Assembly: GCA_027405735.1 (NCBI GenBank)
Contig: JAPEHQ010000002.1
Span: 3,422,501 to 3,486,500 of the forward strand
Reading direction: 5' to 3'
Length of the DNA stretch: 64,000 nt
Source of the DNA: Mucor racemosus
Taxonomy: Eukaryota; Mucoromycota; Mucoromycetes; Mucorales; Mucoraceae
Below the pieces are notes generated by a model. It did no database searches. It saw nothing but the letters and a program-made list of their open reading frames with translations, and was not told where the DNA came from. Each line of letters opens with the position of its first letter. The stretch's first letter is position 1. Below, in pieces: positions 59,024 to 64,000 of the stretch. The position numbers were made by a program, and so were the translations under genes.

Positions 59024-60734
59024 TAATAATATTGCAAGATATGGCTCAGACACAGCATAATTGAGATTAGATACACTTATCGCTCAATTGAATAAAAAAT
59101 ATCGAAATTAAGGTTCATAAAATTATATCAGTTACTGAGTAGCTTTGAATGTTACCATTATCAACACTATTACTAGAGAATTTCCCTCGTTACATGGCAT
59201 AATGATACAAAGTGCAAGAACCCATGAATTCGAATCATTGATATCTTTATTAATCCTAAAGATCTTTGAAGACATGATACACCAAATTAAGATACAAATT
59301 TGGGCATTTATTTGTATTGAATTTAAAGCGCTGTATATACTGCTGTAACTTTTATAGTAGTGGAAATCATAAAATGGCAACAAATGAATAATAACACTAT
59401 GTAGTTTTTTCATCTCAACATTGAAGCTCGTGCAACATTTCTTACTTTTATTTGCATTAATATCTCATTTAATCATTGCTGATGTTTTACTTGAATTTCA
59501 ATTTTCATCATTCATACAAATGAACTTAAAAGCACCTTTATCTTCTCAAACTTTACGTTCTAATGTGCACCAGATGTGTAGCTTTTATTTATGCTATTTT
59601 GCTTGATTCTTTATGCATTTATGATGAATTATAGAATTAATGATGCATTAATTTTAGTGTCTCAACGTTCATTTAATTAACGTTATGAAATTCGCTGATT
59701 AATTAGAATCTCTGCGCTGAAAAGCCTTACACACGGTTTTTCATCAAAATAAAAAGTGGGCGGTCTCCTCTTACTGTTCAAACAGGAAACCATTGTATGT
59801 TAAAAGTTTAATTCTAGACAATGCCATAGTTGAAGTATATGTATATATTTTGAAACTTGCAGCCCGTTCGGATTATTATTCATTTATCACAAGCATTTTT
59901 AAGATTGCTTTATCTTTTTATTTAAGCAAAAGAGGGGTTTTTTTTTTATAAACGCTTGCTAAAATCTTCAAAAACAGCTGCTAGCTAATGAGTTCAGGAT
60001 ATGCTATTTGTGCATTCAATGCGCATTAAGTGCAACTTTAAAACCTAATTTTGAACCATTATTTGATTTTATAATTTTTCTCAAAGAATACGTGAAACAA
60101 GCCATACAAAATAGTTTAAAGATGAGCGTGTTTTCACTTCCTCATTTTCACAGCAACACAGGGGGGAGGGAGAACTTTTGCAATTTTGTGAATCATCAAT
60201 ACTTGACGTACCTACCATTACAACGACGAGAGCTCATTTGGATCCGTATTTGGCGAGTACTGATGAGCTCACTAATCTTAATAGGTGTAAATACAGGTAA
60301 CCAAATTTTTATTTAAATGTACTGAATGCACAAGGACCCATAAATGCTGATGCCTGAAATATTTGTAGTACAATTTATATCTATCTCCATGTAAAGTGGC
60401 AGCTTACTTGAATCAGTATTTATAGAGATCATATTATTTTAATCATTTTCCATAAAGTGTGCAGTAAGCTATAAGTGCACTTTGGAGATGATTTTCTCGA
60501 CGCCCAGTAGACCGTGAAAATTGCCATGTAAGATCAATGTGTCAAAAAATGCGTACCTATCCTTATGTAAAATTGGAAGTTATTATTAGAAGTAAGATTG
60601 GTCGCCAAAATAACCTTTCTGCTGTTGGTTTTTTACGGATATTAAAAGTAGGTTTCAGATGATTTTCAAATACTTTCCGAATGCTTTCCTACAATATTGA
60701 GTAGAATTTTACGTGAAGTTGTCAACAAATATGT
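59024..60734. other. Intergenic; no gene recognised
   Basis: AT-rich. Frames at 59132-59413 (minus) and 60008-60316 (plus) show no family features. A hydrophobic frame at 59421 lacks an ATG. Confidence 0.45.
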
Positions 60735-61148
60735 AACTTCCCTCTATGGAACATTGACATCTGTTCAAAAATAAAAGAGTTAATACCAGAATATAAGTAC
60801 ACTGACCTAATATTGACCAAGGTTGACCTAAAATTAATTGTAGAAAATTGAGCATTTAAATTAATGTGTTACTTTTTGTATTTACATGGTTAAATCCAAC
60901 TGAGAGCTACTCTGTATTTTTTGTTTCAGCAAAAAATACTGATTTTTCGTCGAGATAATCAAAATAATAGTTCTTATCACAATTTAAAACATATAGTAGC
61001 GGGATTCTAAAATTGATTTGAGAAAAATGATCGAAAATGATTAAAAAAACAAAATCGTTTAAATACTCATGAGCTGCAAAGTAAGTCGACCTAGCGTTTT
61101 AAATAATTTCTAAACAGTTTTGAATTCTGCATCCATCTTGCAGTAAAA
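60735..61148 (+). repeat. R3 copy 4, arm interrupted by gypsy LTR
   Basis: Inverse of 38960-39370: TTTTGTTTCAGCAAAAAATACTGA-type, AAGTAAGTCGACCTAG and GAATTCTGCATCCAT are shared. Ends at the LTR start. Confidence 0.7.
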
Positions 61149-61800
61149 TGTAAAATAAAAGCTTTGAAAAAAGATACAGTTTAAATCCTTCTTTATTCAA
61201 AAAATAGATAGTGTGCAATAGGTCTATATTTCTACTCTATTTATATTAGTTGTGCTTTTGTTATATCTGGGAGTTGCACCGTAACTGTCAGTGATCTATC
61301 AGAATTAGGAATAACCGAATTACCAACTTAGGACTTCTGTCAAACCGTGATGTTTAACATGCGAATCAGACAATGCTGCATTCCATACATATATCATCAT
61401 GCTACTTATTAAATGATTGAAGCATGATTCCATTGTCTTCATGCAATATCCATATGTTTATTCTTTTTGGTAAATCAATTAGTTTGTTTGTGATTTTAAA
61501 GTTTATATTGAGCTTCTTGATTTACATAATCAAGGCGGTCTTTTAATGCCCGTTTTTGGCATATTTGTTAATGATCCGCATAGAGCAATCCTTACTTTGA
61601 TCTATGTGTTTCTTCAGCTTATTTTATGAATCAATTTGCTTTGTTTATGATTCGGTCTATTTTATTTATATGTTAAATTACTAATACTTTCTGTATTTAC
61701 TGTTAAATTCATGTTATCTCTATTGAAATATTAGAGCATGGTTTTATGTGAGATAACATTTAATTTCTTATGTGGGGAAATAGTATCCTAGTTCAGCACA
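61149..61800 (-). mobile_element. 3' LTR of the Ty3/gypsy element (boundaries inferred)
   Basis: On the minus strand the segment runs TGTGCTGAACTAGG...TTTTACA, directly after the purine-rich tract AGCGGGGGGGCA (61801-61812), as expected for polypurine tract followed by LTR. The outer flank TAAAA (61144-61148) would be the target duplication, but the partner LTR lies outside the window, so the ends are provisional. Confidence 0.65.
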
Positions 61801-61812
61801 TGCCCCCCCGCT
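61801..61812 (-). other. Polypurine tract of gypsy element
   Basis: Minus strand AGCGGGGGGGCA immediately before the putative LTR; primes plus-strand synthesis in LTR retrotransposons. Confidence 0.6.
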
Positions 61813-61970
61813 AAACTCAATCAAGCATTGAGTTGACCCGAAGATTCGACATTTGGAGAAACTATTTCTTTATAAAGTTATTGTTTGGAGTAGTAAAAAA
61901 TATTTTTTTTTTTTTTTTGTAGTTTTGTTATTTATTTGATTGATAATATAGGTAGAAAGAGTATTGCAAC

Positions 61971-62001
<31 letters not shown>

Positions 62002-62004
62002 CGT

Positions 62005-64000
62005 TTACTTGGAAGTTTTAGGACGCTTGTTGCGACGGAAAGTGCTATTTGATGAGGATTTAGTTTTGCGTGAATTATTTGTAGAGTCTATTTCAGTATC
62101 TTTGGGTGAAGTATTATTGATTCTTTTACGTAAAGTTTCACGGTTACGAAGATCCTTAATTTTCTTCCAGTAATTTGAAATTGGGATGGGGGAGGAGAAC
62201 AAGTCAGGTGTGAGCCAATCATTTTCTCTTTCACCATATCCACTCCATTTAGTCAAGTATTCTGTGGTACCATCTGATAAGGTTCGGTGGTCGCGAATTT
62301 CCTCGACTTCGTATACTTTCTCTTCAAGAGCTGTTTCATCAAGGGAAACTACTTTTAATTCAGAAGGTGTATATTCACGATGGAGAAGTTCATGTGAATC
62401 GTCTTTTAAAACGTAATTTCCTGCTTGGGTGCGACGTACTATAACATAGGGTCCTGCATACATTGGAGCTAATTTATTAGCACGTCCTTCCGCCAATCGT
62501 ACCATTACAGGTGTATCAACGGGAATATTTTCAAGTATATAATGTTTTTTGTTAAATTTATCGCTGTACAACTTTGCTAATTCTAATGTGCGTTGTTGTA
62601 TAGCAGGAAAAACAATGTCATTCATGATTTCTGCACGTTTTTGCAATTCTTCAAGTGTTAATGCTTTTCGATTGTTTCTATTTTTTCTTTTGGGGTCAAT
62701 GTTCACTTGTCGAGCGTACATTAGGGAAAATGGAGTGCTTGCAGTCCTGTCTCTTACTTTCATGTTGATTACCAACTGAGCAACAGGTAAGCGATCATCC
62801 CAATTGTATGTGTCATTTCCGCACATTTTTCGTAGGGTATTTATGACTATTTTCACCGCATTTTCGCTATGGCCATTCCCTTGGGGGTAATAAGGTGTAC
62901 TAAAGACCATATCAATATTTAATGCTTTATTGATATAAGACGACAAGGAATTGCGAAATTCGCGGGCATTATCGCTGACAATGACATTTACACTACAACC
63001 GTAATCAGAAAAAATGGATAGTAGCAAGGAAGCAATTGTATCACTTTGTTTATTCGGTGCTGGGCGAGCGATAATATATTTTGTGCAAATATCAACCACA
63101 ACCAAGATATAGCAATTTCCTTTCCCAGATACGGGTAAGGGTCCAATCATGTCGAGTCCTATAAATTCAAAAGGTTCATACGATACGACACTCTTCAATG
63201 GATTAAATCCTTTCTTGGTTATATTATGCATTGCACACTCTTTACACGACAACAACACCTCTTTTACATCTTTATATATAGAATTCCAGTGCAGCCCATG
63301 ATATGTTTGAATTTGCTTTACACAAGCTGATATTCCAAAATGGCCAAATTTATGCGCATCTTTAATTATTTGGATTCTATCACTTTCAGGTGGGCAAATG
63401 TAGTCAGTGGTTGCTTCCTTAAATTCTTTACTATTAATCTTGACGGCAAGCACATTTAGATTTTTATCCTTGGAGTACACCTTCTTTTGTTTTATAACTT
63501 GGTTTCCTCCTTTTGCTCTTCGTAACAGGATCAATTTTTCTAATTTTTTTATTTGCTGGTCATGCTCATCAGCAAGTTCTTCGTCTTCAGTAATGGCAGG
63601 GTACAATCTCGATAATCGATCAGCTAAGATATTTTCCATACCTTTGATATGTGATACCGAGAAATTGAATTCACCCAATATTTCCAAGTAACTTTGAAGT
63701 GTACTATTTAGAGTAGACGACGTGAACAAATAGGTAAGGGCTAAGTGATCACAAAGTACAGTTATATTATTGTGTCCCCATAGTAAGGGTTTATACTTTT
63801 GGAAACCATATACAATGGCAGCAGTTTCTCTCCTATTAGTCGACCAATTTCTTTCTGCACTATTAAGAGATCTACTTGCAAATGCAATATGTTTGATTCG
63901 ATCAAACTCATCTTTTTGAAATAGACAAGCCGAAATGCCAAGTACACTTGCATCAGTTTGTAAATAATACGGTTGCGATGGTTCAGGTGCATATAAAATT
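62005..64000 (-). CDS. Ty3/gypsy chromovirus polyprotein, C-terminal part (RNase H, integrase, chromodomain)
   Basis: Open to the right edge, 664 residues visible, no stops. From the edge inward: RNase H (QTDASVLGISACLFQ, SLNSAERNWSTNRRETAAIV, LCDHLALTYL), integrase HHCC finger (HKFGHFG ... CKECAMHN), integrase core with D-D-E (FIGLDMIGPLPVSG, VIVSDNAREF, GNGHSENAVK), a GPY/F-like part (LAPMYAGPYVIVRRTQAG), and a C-terminal chromodomain (YEVEEIRDHRT, TEYLTKWSGYGERENDWLT). A chromodomain at the integrase end marks a chromovirus, whose integration is usually aimed at heterochromatin (family knowledge). The reverse transcriptase, protease and gag lie outside the window. The intact frame suggests a young element. 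It integrated into R3. Confidence 0.95.
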   Translation of the reverse strand, partial: ILYAPEPSQPYYLQTDASVLGISACLFQKDEFDRIKHIAFASRSLNSAERNWSTNRRETAAIVYGFQKYKPLLWGHNNITVLCDHLALTYLFTSSTLNSTLQSYLEILGEFNFSVSHIKGMENILADRLSRLYPAITEDEELADEHDQQIKKLEKLILLRRAKGGNQVIKQKKVYSKDKNLNVLAVKINSKEFKEATTDYICPPESDRIQIIKDAHKFGHFGISACVKQIQTYHGLHWNSIYKDVKEVLLSCKECAMHNITKKGFNPLKSVVSYEPFEFIGLDMIGPLPVSGKGNCYILVVVDICTKYIIARPAPNKQSDTIASLLLSIFSDYGCSVNVIVSDNAREFRNSLSSYINKALNIDMVFSTPYYPQGNGHSENAVKIVINTLRKMCGNDTYNWDDRLPVAQLVINMKVRDRTASTPFSLMYARQVNIDPKRKNRNNRKALTLEELQKRAEIMNDIVFPAIQQRTLELAKLYSDKFNKKHYILENIPVDTPVMVRLAEGRANKLAPMYAGPYVIVRRTQAGNYVLKDDSHELLHREYTPSELKVVSLDETALEEKVYEVEEIRDHRTLSDGTTEYLTKWSGYGERENDWLTPDLFSSPIPISNYWKKIKDLRNRETLRKRINNTSPKDTEIDSTNNSRKTKSSSNSTFRRNKRPKTSK

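Noticed and set aside
59421..59606. Possible secreted peptide (hydrophobic N-terminus)
   Set aside because: The frame begins with TTG rather than ATG, has no upstream promoter feature and turns into random composition.

Overview
The window is eukaryotic nuclear DNA. It is strongly AT-rich, its genes are split by many short introns (about 45-120 nt, GT...AG), and gene islands alternate with transposon-rich stretches. The gene content (GPI-type chitin deacetylase, a PMT4 protein O-mannosyltransferase, a Bos1-type SNARE, LTO1) and the GTAAGT/TAG intron style point to a fungus, most probably an early-diverging Mucoromycota (Mucorales-like) species. That placement is inference; no rRNA or mitochondrial marker is present.

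Layout. (1) 1148-11195 is a compact gene island: a DDHD-domain phospholipase (+, 9 exons), a GH27-like glycosidase (-), a choline/ethanolamine kinase (-) and PMT4 (-, 9 exons). (2) 12139-21170 is repetitive: a lone LINE ORF1-like frame, two inverted solo LTRs of one family (LTR-B) with perfect 5-bp target duplications, two inverted copies of a dispersed repeat carrying broken dynein intermediate chain gene fragments (R1), and a solo LTR of a second family (LTR-A) sitting in another dispersed repeat (R2). (3) 22470-27654 is a second gene island: BOS1, a small tail-to-tail gene, ribosomal protein L19, an ML-domain (NPC2-like) secreted lipid-binding protein and LTO1. (4) 28080-31880 holds a third R1/dynein copy, an array of short CTCGCTACGCTCG-type units and a fold-back element. 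(5) 33354-34643 is a chitin deacetylase. (6) 34644-53990 is a transposon graveyard: LINE reverse transcriptase relic, internally deleted LINE, two broken Tc1/mariner-type transposases, LTR-A copies, and a complete Tigger/pogo element with an uninterrupted 510-codon transposase. (7) 54077-58324 is a 14-exon GRAM-TBC-EF-hand Rab GAP with a 5-nt microexon. (8) 58525-64000 has a MITE of the Tigger family and the 3' part of a chromodomain-bearing Ty3/gypsy retrotransposon running off the right edge.

The host genes are mostly membrane-traffic, lipid and cell-wall functions: PMT4 (ER O-mannosylation), BOS1 (ER-Golgi SNARE), GRAM-TBC (Rab GAP), DDHD lipase and choline kinase (phospholipid metabolism), NPC2-like (sterol/lipid transfer) and chitin deacetylase (wall chitosan). 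They are not an operon or an obvious cluster. The mobile elements are nested in each other, so relative insertion order can be read directly: LTR-A into R2 and R3, Tigger into R3, gypsy into R3.

All exon boundaries were placed by hand from reading frame, splice consensus and family conservation; phases were checked for each multi-exon gene. Transposon family boundaries are exact where target duplications are quoted and approximate elsewhere.
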